NCBI GenBank assembly: GCA_949361645.1
Contig: OX442416.1
Span: forward strand, 17,054,993-17,118,992
From: Spongilla lacustris
Lineage: Eukaryota > Porifera > Demospongiae > Spongillida > Spongillidae
Direction: 5' to 3'
Length of the DNA: 64,000 bases
The notes under the pieces are model-generated. The model had not been told where the DNA came from. It made no database searches and saw only the letters and a list, made by a program, of their open reading frames with translations. Made by a program: the position numbers and the translations under genes. Below, piece after piece: positions 44,636-57,322 of this stretch (position 1 is its first letter; the number at the start of each line of letters is the position of its first letter).

Positions 44636-45036
44636 AGGGCTTCATTGCAGGTAATTGTAATAAGAGCATTCATGTAAGTTTCAATTGTTGCCGACCGCCG
44701 CAGGCAAAGTACAACACTTCAGGACCAAGTAGTCACGGATTTGCTGGTAAGACTCCGACCATTGGGATTCTCAATTTAAAAGAGAAAACCAAACGATTTG
44801 TTCTTTATTCACATTATCGTGAAAGATCGGATAGACAATCAAATGTAATATGAGCATTGGCATGCAGCTGAGCTAGTAGTACTAGTATGTATAATATGGT
44901 ATCTCTTATGTATTAAATACTCTGCAGTGTCAGCACCTGAATATAAGCTGCGCTGGTGGTGGGGCCTGAGGTGGCAGCCGATCGCGACTTGCTTGAGCGA
45001 AAGCATCACGTAGGTCTCCAGCATTTAACCTTATGT

Positions 45037-45258
45037 TTACCATGCATGCATGTATGGCATGTTGTACAGAAACTTCGCCAGCTCGTCAAAAGTAAGTGAA
45101 ATATGCAGGTATATAGTATACTTCATGTAGAATACGTTATCTGTCCACAGAGGAATCAGACGATACGGGAGTTCCTTCCTAACAATTGAGCAAAGGCGCA
45201 CTAGCAGAGCGGCGCGAACGGTGGTAGGGAGCGAACCCTTCCTCAGCACCCAATGCAA
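45037..45258 (-). other. Short ORF conserved between C1 and C2 (copy 2)
   Basis: Same translation as 22409-22591 (LRKGSLPTTVRAALLVRLCS). The 141-bp MITE has inserted just upstream, at 45270. Confidence 0.35.
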
Positions 45259-45269
45259 GCCTCCGCCAT

Positions 45270-45410
45270 CACAGGAAAAGAATGCATGAAATCAAACGCG
45301 TGATTGAACATAGAATCACAATCTTAATGTTCAATCACATAGTGATTTTACAGAGGATTTTAACATCCTTTATAAAATCAAAATTTGATTCTACGCGTTT
45401 TTTTCCTGTG
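45270..45410. mobile_element. 141-bp MITE with 3-bp target duplication
   Basis: Ends CACAGGAAAA and TTTTCCTGTG, flanked by CAT at 45267-45269 and 45411-45413. The matching place in C1 (22537-22550, CCGCCATGCTTC) is empty with one CAT. The 3-bp duplication and CAC end fit CACTA/EnSpm-like elements. An inner inverted repeat (TGATTGAACATAGAATCA...) is present. Noncoding. Confidence 0.85.
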
Positions 45411-45939
45411 CATGCTTCAAAAGTGGACCTTGCGTGTTGTATACTGCTATTTGTTTTTGCAATTCATCAACGCTAATCAATTTGAAAGTATGAATTAAAA
45501 TTAAGACTAGAATAAAAGCTGTCACACTCAACAGTGCTATATACAATTGTAACAATTGACATCATATTTGCGATACGTAAACCCATGCAGACTTTACCTC
45601 CTTAAATTACACTATTGCGTAAACATCAGGTTTGCTTCGTTGTAAACATAATTAATATGTGTAAACCTAAGCTTTACCTCATGTTTGCATCGTGTTTACC
45701 GCTTGCGTATGCAGAGGTATATAAGCAGACCAAGGGAATGAAACTGGCAATAGTGGATGTGTACAATACCATGTATGTACATGACACTAATAACATTAAA
45801 TTCAAAATGCAGCTCTATGTTGGAGGAGCTATCCTAGAGGGCATGCATCAGTAGTTCATGTTGCAGTAAAGTGGCGGCATGAACTGTTCACATCTCGGTG
45901 GTCCCAATGTGCACTTTGTTTAGGAAACATCTTTGACCC

Positions 45940-46095
45940 TTAGGGAGGAAGAATGTGACCAATGATATGCCAAATGCCATGAACTGGGCTGGTTTATGTG
46001 TTTCTCATGTAGTTGAGTCCTATATGATGCTTGGAGCTATACAAGACTTCTCCCAGTTGGCCTCCCATCTCACCAGCCTAGCATATACCTCTGTA
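45940..46095 (+). pseudogene. LINE ORF2 C-terminal relic (C2)
   Basis: KNVTNDMPNAMNWAGLCVS and on, more decayed than the C1 partner (23270-23490). Confidence 0.5.
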
Positions 46096-47503
46096 ATCCT
46101 AAACTAAATCTGTGGAAGGCTAAAGTTACATCTCATCAGAGCAAATGTCGCTGCCATCCTCACCAGAAGCATTCTATATGTGACGTGAGTATATGCAATA
46201 TTGTATCCGCTTCCAAAAGGGTCACCCATTACTATTTTCACTAGACTTGCACAACTCTCTAGATTGCTCTGATTTTGCTACATAATTATATGCGGAATGT
46301 TACATGTATAAGTCCAAGCTGGGATGGGCTTGCATTGCCTTGGCAGTAGGCATGAAGAATAGGAGCCCAAGAAGCTTTCTCAAGCCTGGCATCTCACCTT
46401 GCCAGCAGATGCAATGAATCAAACTAAATGGTGATTGCCAGCCTATATGATCAAATATAACCTCTGGTGTGTTGCAATGCAAGGCTCTGTGGTACACATT
46501 CACCACAACAGCTTAATACTTGGAAGGAACATGTCTCTAGGACACTACTAAAAACATCCTTTTCTTAGTGCTACAAAAGTACCATGCTTACAGAGTACTC
46601 TCTTATTATGGAACAGATTTATGTGTACACTTCTAGAAATGTAAAGTTGTTTGTCATTTATTTAACCAATATAAACATTTCACATGTCCACATTTCAAAA
46701 TGAGAAATCAAACAACTGATGCAAATGTATACTTGTGTGTGTAATTGTTTTTGCCAAGTTTAAGAGCATTATCAGTCACAGCTATATTTACACCTGTATA
46801 TAGGTAAGCCTGCATTGTGAAGATAAATGTACATATATATTTCAGCTTCCTAGTGGCAATGATTAGAAGTAGAGTGGCTTAGAAGAGAGAGAACTCTCTG
46901 TTGGTCAATGACATCTCATCCACAAACCTGCAATGTAGAAGAAAAAAGTTTCTCAACCTGATATACATTGATCATAGAAACATATGAACCCCTATCATGG
47001 TTAATGCATAATACATTCATTCTAGAAATTGGAAGTTTTTAGGCTTTATTTCTTGTAGCCTGTTCCATGCATGTATGATGCAGTTTGACATTGTTTTATC
47101 TACTGTTGTTAGTATGCACACGTGTAGATAGTGTGTATATGCATTGCCATGCCAGTCCTTTTGTCATCCAAATATTTCAATGCAATTGAATATTTCAATG
47201 CAATTGCATTGAAACATAGTAAAATGCTAGGACCCCCAAAAATAAAATATTACAAGATTGGCAATACTTTCTTGGACTACTGCCGCATGCATGTATATGT
47301 ACATAAGCACACACTTTTTTTCACCTCTTTCACTGCATCAAAAATATTTAAAGCATATTTCATAAATTCACAGCTGCAAATATACGCACCTATATAACTG
47401 TTTGTACATTATATGCATACACTGTCTAGTACAACTCTATCCCCATCACGTACACATGCACCACACATAGCATGCACGTGACTTTACATGCATGTACACT
47501 TAC

Positions 47504-47638
47504 CTAGTCATCTCACTGTTGACAGTGGTGTGCCTCTCACTCTGGACCCAGCTCTCCTTCTCGGGATGTTTATACTCCAGGTCCACCACCCATACATCTG
47601 GGCAGCCGTGACTGGGTGTGAGTACTTCTGGGTGGGAC
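47504..47638 (-). CDS. SPMIP11: SPMIP11 exon 2 with a one-base frame break
   Basis: Acceptor GTGCACAG/GTCCC and donor GACTAG/GTAAGT. The frame from exon 1 is conserved up to YGWW (about 47585) and then loses homology and hits a stop. The other frame carries the conserved remainder up to the donor. One extra base in 47575-47590 explains it. Confidence 0.7.
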
Positions 47639-50120
47639 CTGTGCACGTGTTGGATGGGGCAGTGCACAATGAGTTAGGTGGTGCATAAACTTTACAACTA
47701 CTGACTGCCTGCCTACCTTTTAACATCCATGCCTCTCATATACAGTGTACATAGAGCAGACAACTGACCATGAAAAATCAGCTACAGAAAGCAGCCACAT
47801 CCCATTAATTAATTGGTATTGGGGAAGGGATAGATGTGCAAGTTCTGCATCCATGGATGTACTAAAGAGAACTATATGTTGGATTTTGAGCCATGTGTGT
47901 GTTCTTTATACATGTATGGTGCACCAAGGCATAACTTGCCAAAAACATTATTTCAAGTATGACAAAAACTAAAAATAATCACCATAGCAATCAAATATGA
48001 GTCAATACCTTATTTTTGACCCTCTATCATATCTATATAAATTGGCTGACTTTGAATATATTTGGCGGTTGCTATGGTTGTCCAATCGAATCAATTGTTT
48101 GTATAACCTTATATCATATAAATGTGAATAGAAGATTGTATTTGTTGTGTGCATATTGTAGCAGCTCTTCAGTCTTTGTAGCACAAAGTGTGAAATAACA
48201 GAGACAACAATTATACACTCCCAAAAGTGCAAAAATAATACCAGGATGAATGGACTCAATAAATCCTGAAACAATACAAAACTCTTTTAGGAAAACCAAA
48301 ACACTGCAAGTTTATCTATGTACAAGATCACAAGGCAGGCTATGACATTGGGAGTTTGATGAAAAGTGTATATAAACATCATAATTAGGTAGATCTGTAA
48401 TGTAAGTGTAAACTTTTATATGATAAATAAAGGTACAGGAGATCTTTTTGAACAAAAGCCTCTGTAAATCTATAGTATGACCTGTTTACAAATAAAGGAA
48501 AAATTGCTTGGGATTATATACTGCTGGACTTGAATCGCTTTTTGTCAGCCCTACTGAAAACGCATTTTGAATGAATTACTAATTCCCTTAAAATGAAAAA
48601 AGAAATCTCTTCTGTAACTTCATAGTCACTAGGTAAATTAAATATTGGCTAATTTTTACTGCATTGATTTGAAAAGTTGATTGGTTTGAGAGAAAAATGC
48701 AACTTCGATTAATCAATTTACTATTTTAGTTAATTAATACATTAAATAGCATCCATATGTTGTCCTCAGTGTGGCTCATATAATATTAAAGTCTGAAGTC
48801 ATAGTGTCAATCCTAAGCTTCAGTACATTAATCTAAACATATTATGCCGTTTTGGCAAGTTATGGCTTGGTGCACCTTACACATATTGCCTTGTGTTTTT
48901 GTTTTGTTCCTTTTAAAGCTGGGGTGATATGAGTATGCAAATCTGCACATTGTGAAAAGAGTTCTCAACTCAGCTGGCTGCACATGCACTTTCGTGCTCC
49001 AGTGGTAATAGTAGATGAACCTATATAGATGTGCCACATAAATACATATACATGCATCATTAGGGGAGAGACCATGGCCGGTTGTCACACTTCACTTTAC
49101 TCCATAAAACTAGTTCTATGGTGTTTAAGATACTAATGAAATCATTATTAATTGCCTACTACTTCTGCTAAAACTATATACACTCTCTTTGCCTAAATCA
49201 GTTCAATTCAAAAGTCTGTTAACCTCATAAAATATGGAAACCCTTAGGACAAACAGCCCCACTAGGTTAGTTGTAACAGTATACTGAACTTTATTGCTTG
49301 TTATAATTTATCAGATCAACACTGGATGAAATACTTATAATGGCCTAAACATACTATTAAAATCTTATTATATAGATACAATTTCAGTAGTTAGGTATTG
49401 CTATTAGCTCAGCTGAAAACCCAATGCTGCATCTTATAATTTATAAAGCTGGTTCGCAAAAAAAAGCCTTTGATTACATGCTGAGCAAATGAAGTGCAGC
49501 TACAATAATTTGCAGTTTTCCCTGAGCTCAATTCATCACAAGTGTAAAGATTGTGCTTCATGTTTTCACTACAGACAACTGAAATCAGCATGATAAAAAG
49601 TTAGATACACCATACTCATTTTTGCTCAAGAGGAATCATGCACTATTTTGGTTTTTAGCTTCAAGCAAGCCTTAAAAGCTCTAATTGTATAATTAAGCGC
49701 TGCTCTTGATTTTTATTATTATTTTTTGTGGAAATAATTACGTAAACGCAATCATTAAAGTGTGTGTGTGTGGGGGGGGGGGGGGGGAACTACCATTTTG
49801 CACACCAAGCATATACTATTAAACTATACCCTCACCTATCTCTTCATGCTCAATTGATTAAATGACAATTACAGGTATAAATGTGTACCTTCAGGAGACT
49901 TCTGATGTTTTTTTAGCATCTCCGTATACTTTAGATGTGAGCCTTTGTGCCACGATTGATTCGTATTGTAGTGACTGGGCAGCTGACTCGACGTACATGT
50001 ATTAGCAGAGCCGGCAGAGCCATCGGCAACGGATACCGAATTTTCATTCTCTGTTTTGATTTGCGATGCTGTTTTAAAAGGATCTTGAGGTCCCAAATGT
50101 GTTAGATTGAAGAAGGCCAT
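47504..50120 (-). CDS. SPMIP11: SPMIP11 (TEX49) sperm microtubule inner protein, partial gene
   Basis: Two exons are joined in phase. Exon 1 (50120-49889) starts MAFFNLTHLGPQDPF, close to the invariant start of the vertebrate protein, and ends LKYTEMLKKHQKSPEG. Exon 2 (47638-47504) gives PTQKYSHPVTAAQMYGWW and, after a one-base frame break, DLEYKHPEKESWVQSERH to SEMTR, the expected end before the family's FMD tail. The tail exon was not found. In vertebrates the protein lines the inside of sperm axonemal doublet microtubules, so its presence argues for a flagellated-sperm animal. The intron (47639-49888) is AT-rich without recognised elements. Confidence 0.75.
49889..50120 (-). CDS. SPMIP11: SPMIP11 exon 1
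   Basis: ATG at 50120, donor CCTGAAG/GTACAC, 77 codons plus one base. The middle (SVSVADGSAGSANTCTSSQL) is low-complexity and variable; the ends are conserved. Confidence 0.75.
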
Positions 50121-50584
50121 TCTGGTATAGTGTTATTTATATTGTAGCGTGATTGGTTGCTTAGTTACTGTAGCCATTACAACGCGACACGCCCACTAAA
50201 AATAGATGTATATACTTATTATTGTAAATAGATATAGTTGTGTACATATATACTTTTTTTTTTTAGCCCGTATGCATGGTGCATGTCGCTTACGTTAACA
50301 GTTTTGAAGCAGACAGCTAAAGCCAGATGGCATGCAAGGGAGCTATTGTGTGCACACATGTATAGCACTAAAGTACGTATATACAATGCACAATGTGCAA
50401 CGTACCTGTAAACAAAAGCCAAGGGTTCTTGAAAGTAAAAGAAGTTTACCAACGAGCAGAAAATCTCTTTGTCACTCTGTTTTTGCTTTGGTTCGACCAT
50501 CGGAAGTTATACTACCTATTTATTATATTTCGGGCAACTACATGTAGATGTAACTTTTATAACATCACATGTTCGATTTCTGAC
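50121..50584. promoter_or_regulatory. Possible bidirectional promoter region
   Basis: 464 bases between the minus-strand SPMIP11 start and a plus-strand possible first exon at 50585. Contains CACGCCCAC near 50190. No TATA box chosen. Inferred from head-to-head layout only. Confidence 0.35.
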
Positions 50585-50695
50585 ATGACTGCCAGTAGTC
50601 ATGACACCAGATCATCACATCATTCCGCGGGTTCACTGCCACCGGATGGGCGTTTACAAACTACCCCAACCACATTGATTCATGATTTGGACCAG
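50585..50695 (+). CDS. Possible first exon of an unrecognised gene
   Basis: ATG opens MTASSHDTRSSHHSAGSLPP and reads to HDLDQ with a clean donor (CCAG/GTACCT) in phase 0. The frame is open further upstream to 50393. No second exon was recognised, and the protein is unknown. Confidence 0.35.
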
Positions 50696-50699
50696 GTAC

Positions 50700-51958
50700 C
50701 TATGTGTGCTTGTCGGATTGTGTTGATTGCATTGCATGCATGCATACAAATTGATTCTGCAAGGCCTTGAAAAATCATATGTATAAATATATGCCTGCAA
50801 CATTGTGACCAACGGAGGTAAGCTTTTAACATAGTCATAGGAGATTGAAACAAATATTATTCGGCGGGCACCGGAAGGGGCGTATACCAACTAGTATAGC
50901 CAATTTAACCACATTGTTATATGGAGTGCATGCAAGTGAACTGATTACATATAGACTGCCAGACCTGGACTGTTAATACTGATCATCAGACGAAGTATAC
51001 AATCCCCGAGTAAGTTCAAACAGCGAGTATAGTTTTCAGGATAGATATTGTTCGTAGGGCGCCGGGAGGGGGAGCAATATTGCAGCAAAATCTGGTTCGT
51101 TGATTTGCACACCGGGCGCCAAGAAATAGTATAATAGTGATTGAAATGCAGACAATTGGTCCGTGTTTGCTATAATTATATTTATATGACATGTTTTGTA
51201 AGTGCTGAAGCCACTAGCTGGGCGCAGGAGGGGCTCGCCTTGCCTATATCACTTCACCCCGAAATCATGTATATAGCTGCTTGTACAGTGATCCACATGA
51301 AATGCCTTACATGGAACACACAGTCATATACATGTATACATGTACAGGTACTTCAATTGTGGTTTGAGGGTTTGACGTGTTACTTGCGGTCCGGCACAAA
51401 CAAAATAGCTATAATGGCTTGCGGTCGTCCGCAATTTAATTAACTGGATTGTTGCCAAAAAAAATTGTTGTATCATTTTTTTATGGCAATCGTCACGCGA
51501 TTTAACATAACATTCCATGCAAGTGCAGGATGCCTCCTCGCGGGGAGATGAGGAATTTGATAATCTCTTAATCTATTGGAGGCACATTCCTAGCGAACGC
51601 TGTATGGTCTCTGAACAGAGAAATGCGGCGAATCAGACATTCCTGGGGCCTATTTGAGTGAACCAATTAACACACAAAGCCAGAGTTAATTTGGTGGCTC
51701 CTTTGCCGTGGCATCAAGGCTCCGACATCAAAGAAACAGTTAGTAGCGAAGTGAGTTGAATGGGCTGGATACAAATGTATTATGTACAAGTACAGTGTCA
51801 GATGGCGGTAGGTGGTGTGACGAGGCGTGATTTGGTTATTTACACTAAAATAAACAAAGGTATTAATGTGGAGTGGATACTGTACAATGAGGGAATATTC
51901 TACTTATAAAACTGGAATTATTTTTTGATAACTGTTTAGGTCCAGAAATAGTTAGCTC
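50700..51958. other. Stretch without a recognised gene
   Basis: Related blocks at 50850-50885 (TTCGGCGGGCACCGGAAGGGG) and 51050-51075 (TTCGTAGGGCGCCGGGAGGGG) show a local repeat. No exon was supported. Confidence 0.5.
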
Positions 51959-53255
51959 CATCCATGTAGGGTCAACTATCGATAAGGTTTGTCCTTGCCG
52001 CTTACCGGTTGTCCGATACCGTTAAGCAATGGGTAAGACACTTTCTTAATTATTCATTACCGTTCAGTAAGAGGTAACTTCTAACCGAATATTATCGGTA
52101 ACACTCGGCTTTCTTATTCCAAATAATTTTCACGACAACGTGTGGTCAAAATTAACCGAATTAGTGTTATGAATAATTGCTAGGGGGAATTTTCGCACTA
52201 CAACATGAGTACATGTTTGAATAGAAGTCGTTTCTAGCACTGCGGCCACACCCAACCGATATAAATCAATATATGATCCGCTGGCACTGGTGTACAATTA
52301 CAGAAACTTGACGTTTTTAACTTATATGAATAAAATAAAGCTACAGGGACGTAGGAATAGGTCCGGCAAGTCCGGCTTTCGCCGGACCATTTGTCCCCCC
52401 TGCACTTTTTCTTTTAAATGTGCGTCTGTTCATTTTACTATGGCGGCATAACAACCAGATCATTGCGAGTGCAAGTGCAAGTGAATCGCTGATGAGATCT
52501 AAAAAGGCGGAGTTACTAAATAAGTAACTATTGTTTTGTGAGTGCACGTGACGTCATTTAGAACGCTGTCAGTTTGAACCAACATTTATTAATCTATGAT
52601 TGAACCGATTCCTGATTCCTGTCATGCATGTAATATTGTCATTTGCTTCGACCATCGATGGCAAATTGTTGCAATGTAATTGTCCAATCGACCTCACCAT
52701 CTATTAGGCTTCAAGTTCGAAGTTTTCTTTTGGCATCAAAAAGGTAGAACAGAGAAGCTTCCAGCCCCAATGGTTTGCTAAGTGGCCTTTATTACATTAC
52801 GATTAGGAAAAAGACGCAGTATTCTGCCCTACACAGCGGTTCACTTGCATGATTCCGGGCTCGCCTCTGCACGTTCTTGCGCACGGATCCAATTGGATCC
52901 GATGTTAGCCGGTTGTACGATGACAGTACACGTGTGCGGACCGCTAGGAAACGGCCGTGGAAGCGAGGCTCGTTTGGTCGCACGTTTTCACACGCTGATA
53001 ATTCGTCTGCCTACCCCGTACGAGTTGTTCGGATCGTCTAACAACACCGTACGACTGTCAACCTGGCCCCGTTTGGATCGCTTGATCGTCTACCTACTCT
53101 GTACGAGCTTTCAACCCACCCCGTACATAGTACATGGCTACATGCATGCAGCCTGCCGATCGACGCTATATATACATTTTGACACCGCGCCTCGCTCGCA
53201 AATAAACTTGGCCACACTTTTAAGTTTCTGCGAATCTCAAATTAGAAAAATACAC

Positions 53256-53380
<125 letters not shown>

Positions 53381-53399
53381 TTCTCTTCCGTTTTGTGCG

Positions 53400-54190
53400 T
53401 CAATTGCCTCTCCAACTGTATAGGCCTGTTTCTGTCCGCGCGTCTTCTGTTTCTAATAATGCAATACACGATCTGAGATTGTTGCCAATAAGATAAAACC
53501 TTACCTTCTCACTTTTCTCCGGTAGGGATGCTGCCTTGTGCAAACAACTTGCTTACACCCTTGAATTGCCTTGAATTCCCAGGATCCCTGTGTGCATGTA
53601 CAATAAAAAATAAACTATATGTACATTACCTCGAATAACGTAACTGTGCTGCATATACGACCTTCGCTGCTACAGCCTTCTGCCTTATAAAGTACCGAAC
53701 AGCCACAAGTAGCTTCTCCGATGGTATAAATAGTAACGGAACTGCATCAAGAACTGTGTCAGTGTGTATGAGACGGGGTAAAAAAAACAAACCTTACCTA
53801 TGTCAGTTATAGGTATATAGTTCAGGGCCTAGTTCGTTCACAACACGCAGCATTAGTCCTTCATGGTGACCTTGCATGGGGACAGAATCGAGATCGCAGT
53901 AAGATTGAATAATCCACCGTTACTTACCGAGTTGCTATCCCTTGCACGCAGCGCGAACACTAGCTGGCCATTGCGGTAATTGAAAGGACGCGCGTACGTC
54001 TACATCATAAAAGGGTAGGTAAATAATCATCCTACCATTTGCGAGGCCAGTCTGAGTGAGTCTGAAGCTGTTCAAGTCACGTTGCTATATACCGGATGCA
54101 AAATTGCAGAACTGTTTAAACGCCCAGGGCACATTGTGCGGGTAATTAGACACGTGACCAGATGGTCATAAATGTAAAACATATACATAA
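53400..54190. other. Unique part of element F, no gene seen
   Basis: No ORF with recognisable similarity. Leads into the tandem array. Confidence 0.5.
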
Positions 54191-54199
54191 ACTTTGTAT

Positions 54200-56255
54200 A
54201 GACAATCATTCGCTTGATCAAATTAGAGTCCTTCCAGAGAAGGAAGAGAGATGGCACCTCTCACACGCAGTATGGGGGAGCACTTATTGGAGAACACTGC
54301 GTAGAGAGATGTTTGGATGTTTGTACTCCAAGCACACATCAGTCATCCAACAAGACAATGCTTTCTCATGAGGATGAGAAACAGCGTACCTTCTCAACAA
54401 TCATTCACTTGATCAAATTAGAGTCCTTCCAGGGAAGGAAGAGATGGCAACTCTCACACGCAGTATGGGGGAGCACTTATTGGAGAACACTGCGTAGAGA
54501 GATGTTTGGATGTGTGTACTCCAAGCACATATCAGTCATCCATTACCTTGCCTTCAAAGCTTTCTCATGAGGAAGAGAAACAGAGTGTAAGAAGAGTGTG
54601 TAAAAATGTCACAGTACGTACCTTGTTACAATCATTTGCAGTCCTTCCAGGGAAGGAAGAGATGGTACCTCTCACAAGCAGGGCAGATCTCTGCTACGTG
54701 GATGGATGGGGAGCACTAATTGGAGAACACTGCGTAGAGAGATGTTTGGATGTGTGTACTCCAAGCACACATTAGTCATCCATTACCTTGCCTTCAATAC
54801 AAGACAATGCTTTCTCATGAGGATGATAAACAGCGTGTAAGGAGAGTGTGTAAGAATGTCTCAGTATGTCAGTACCTTCTCACAATCTTTCACTTGATCA
54901 AATTGAAGTCCTTCCAGCTAGGGAAGGAAGAGATGGCACCTCTCACACGCAGTACAGGGGAGCACTTATTGGAAAACACTGCGTAGAGAGATGTTTGGAT
55001 GTGTGTACTCCAAGCACATATCAGTCATCCATTACCTTGCCTTCAATGCTTTCTCATGAGGATGAGAAACAGAGTGTAAGAAGAGTGTGTAAAAATGTCT
55101 CAGTACGTACCTTGTTACAATCATTTGCAGTCCTTCCAGGGAAGGAAGAGATGGCACCTCTCACAGGTAGGGGCAGATCTCTGCTACGTGGATGGATGGG
55201 GAGCACTTATTGGAGAACACTGCATAGAGAGATGATTGGATGTGTGTACTCCAAGCACACATTAGTCATCCATTACCTTGCCTTCAATACAAGACAATGC
55301 TTTCTCATGAGGATGATAAACAGCGTGTAAGGAGAGTGTGTAAGAATGTCTCAGTACGTCAGTACCTTCTCACAATCTTTCACTTGATCAAATTGGAGTC
55401 CTTCCAGCTAGGGAAGGAAGAGATGGCACCTCTCACACGCAGTATGGGGGAGCATTTATTGGAGAACACTGCGTAGAGAGATGTTTGGATGTGTGTACTC
55501 CAAGCACACATTAGTCATCCATTACCTTGCCTTCAATACAAGACAATGCTTTCTCATGAGGATGATAAACAGCGTGTAAGGAGAGTGTGTAAGAATGTCT
55601 CAGTACGTACCTTCTCAACAATCATTCACTTGATCAAATTAGAGTCCTTCCAGGGAAGGAAGAGATGGCACCTCTCACACGCAGTATGGGGGAGCACTTA
55701 TTGGAGAACACTGCGTAGAGAGATGTTTGGATGTGTGTACTCCAAGCACACATCAGTCATCCATTCCCTTGCCTTCAATACAAGACAATACTTTCTCATG
55801 AGGATAAGAAACAGAGTGTAAGGAGAGTGTGTAAGAATGTCTCAGTACGTACCTTGTCGCTATATCATTCGCTTGATCAAATTAGAGTCCTTCCAGGGAA
55901 GGAAGAGATGGCACCTCTCACACACAGTACGGAAGAGCACTTATTGGAGAACACTGCGTAGAGAGATGTTTGGATGTGTGTACTCCAAGCACATATCAGT
56001 CATCCATTACCTTGACTTCAATGCTTTCTCATGAGGATAAGAAACAGAGTGTAAGGAGAGTGCATAAAAATGTCTCAGTACGTACCTTGTTATAATCATT
56101 TGCAGTCCTTCCAGGGAAGGAAGAGATGGCACCTCTCACAGGCAGGGCTACGTGGATGGATGGTGAGCACTTATTGGAGAACACTGCGTAGAGAGAAGTT
56201 TGGATGTTTGTACCCCAAGCACACATCAGCCATCCATTACCTTGCCTTCAATCAT
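54200..56255 (+). repeat. About 240-bp tandem array, nine units, with higher-order structure
   Basis: The marker GGAGAACACTGCGTAGAGAG recurs at spacings of about 193, 240, 251, 240, 250, 240, 245 and 230 bases. Units 3, 5 and 9 carry a variant with CTGCTACGTGGATGGATGG; units 3-4 and 5-6 form near-identical dimers of about 490 bp. Each unit also has CTTGATCAAATTAGAGTCCT and TTTCTCATGAGGAT. Confidence 0.9.
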
Positions 56256-56285
56256 GTTTTCTGTTTCAAATCCTACACGCAGACA

Positions 56286-56560
56286 CTCACACCCATGAAG
56301 GTACAACATACCCCTGGAGACCTTCAAATGGGTTAAAGGTTCTGATTTTGAAGCTCTCAGGGCATATAACAGCAGAGGTGTTCTATAGATTACACACGTC
56401 CATATGCATTAGTACTACGTGAAAAAAAATGGCCGTTAGAAGCCCACCACATAAAGCCACACCCATGAAGGTACAACATACCCCTGGAGACCTTCAAATG
56501 GGTTAAAGGTTCTGATTTTGAAGCTCTCAGGGCGTATAACAGCAGAGGTGTTCTATAGGA
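56286..56560 (+). repeat. Tandem duplication of about 170 bp
   Basis: ACACCCATGAAGGTACAACA through AGCAGAGGTGTTCTATAG occurs at 56289-56385 and again at 56459-56558, with part of a third start near 56586. Confidence 0.85.
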
Positions 56561-57322
56561 TACACATGTCCATATACACGTGAAGCCACACCCACGAAGG
56601 TCAGTATTGGAGACCTTCAAAATGGGTATAACGCTACTGAATGATTTGTGTTACGGCCACTTAAAGGACTCAATGCATGTGTACGTGTACATACTAGTAA
56701 ATGTATATTCGCGGCATTTGAGTGCATCGACACTTGTGCTACATTTGCTTGAAGAATACTGGCTCGACAATTCGTTCCCCGCTAGCTCTACATCTGACTC
56801 TGGATCTGAACTGTACGTTTGGTTGAGGTCCGCTGTACAAGGACCGGTAATTTTAAAAGTAACAGAAGTGATTGAGTACGATATATGTACATATACGAGG
56901 CCATACCATTGTTGGCAATATCAACTCCTTCAACTTCACGACTAGTGAACGCACAGCCATGGTTAGCAAGCTGGTGCTCGAAGTAGGTATATTTGCACAC
57001 AAACTCTACACAGTGATCACAATATTAAAAGTCTTTAATTTGCCGCTAATTATTATGACTCAAGAAAAATAATTTCATTGCGTGTATTTAGTGTCTTTGC
57101 AGACGGTTTGATCGTACGGCCCACGCTCCAAATATCTACCGTACGGTCCAAGGAAACAATGACTGCCTACCCACGTTTCGCTGTTTGCACGTCGGGTGTA
57201 TTGACGGCGGGAATTAATCGTCACACGTATTTGGACGGCTGAACCGCTGTGATACTTATATTGAGGCCTGCAAGCTTTTAAAACGTTTACTGCAAAATGA
57301 AATAAAATCGGAGCCAGTATTT

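Larger units (their letters stand above)
37990..47015. repeat. Segmental repeat C, copy 2, interrupted by a retrotransposon and a MITE
   Basis: Collinear with 19578-24355 outside two insertions: the 4.7 kb tyrosine-recombinase retrotransposon at 39348-44050 and the 141-bp MITE at 45270-45410. It starts with TTAAGTGCTCTTTCGCCCTTA. Confidence 0.85.

Noticed and set aside
54214..56226. Repeated ORFs (CVLQAHISHPLPCLQ..., THIQTSLYAVFSN...)
   Set aside because: Recur because the DNA is a tandem array; frames change between units and no known domain is visible.
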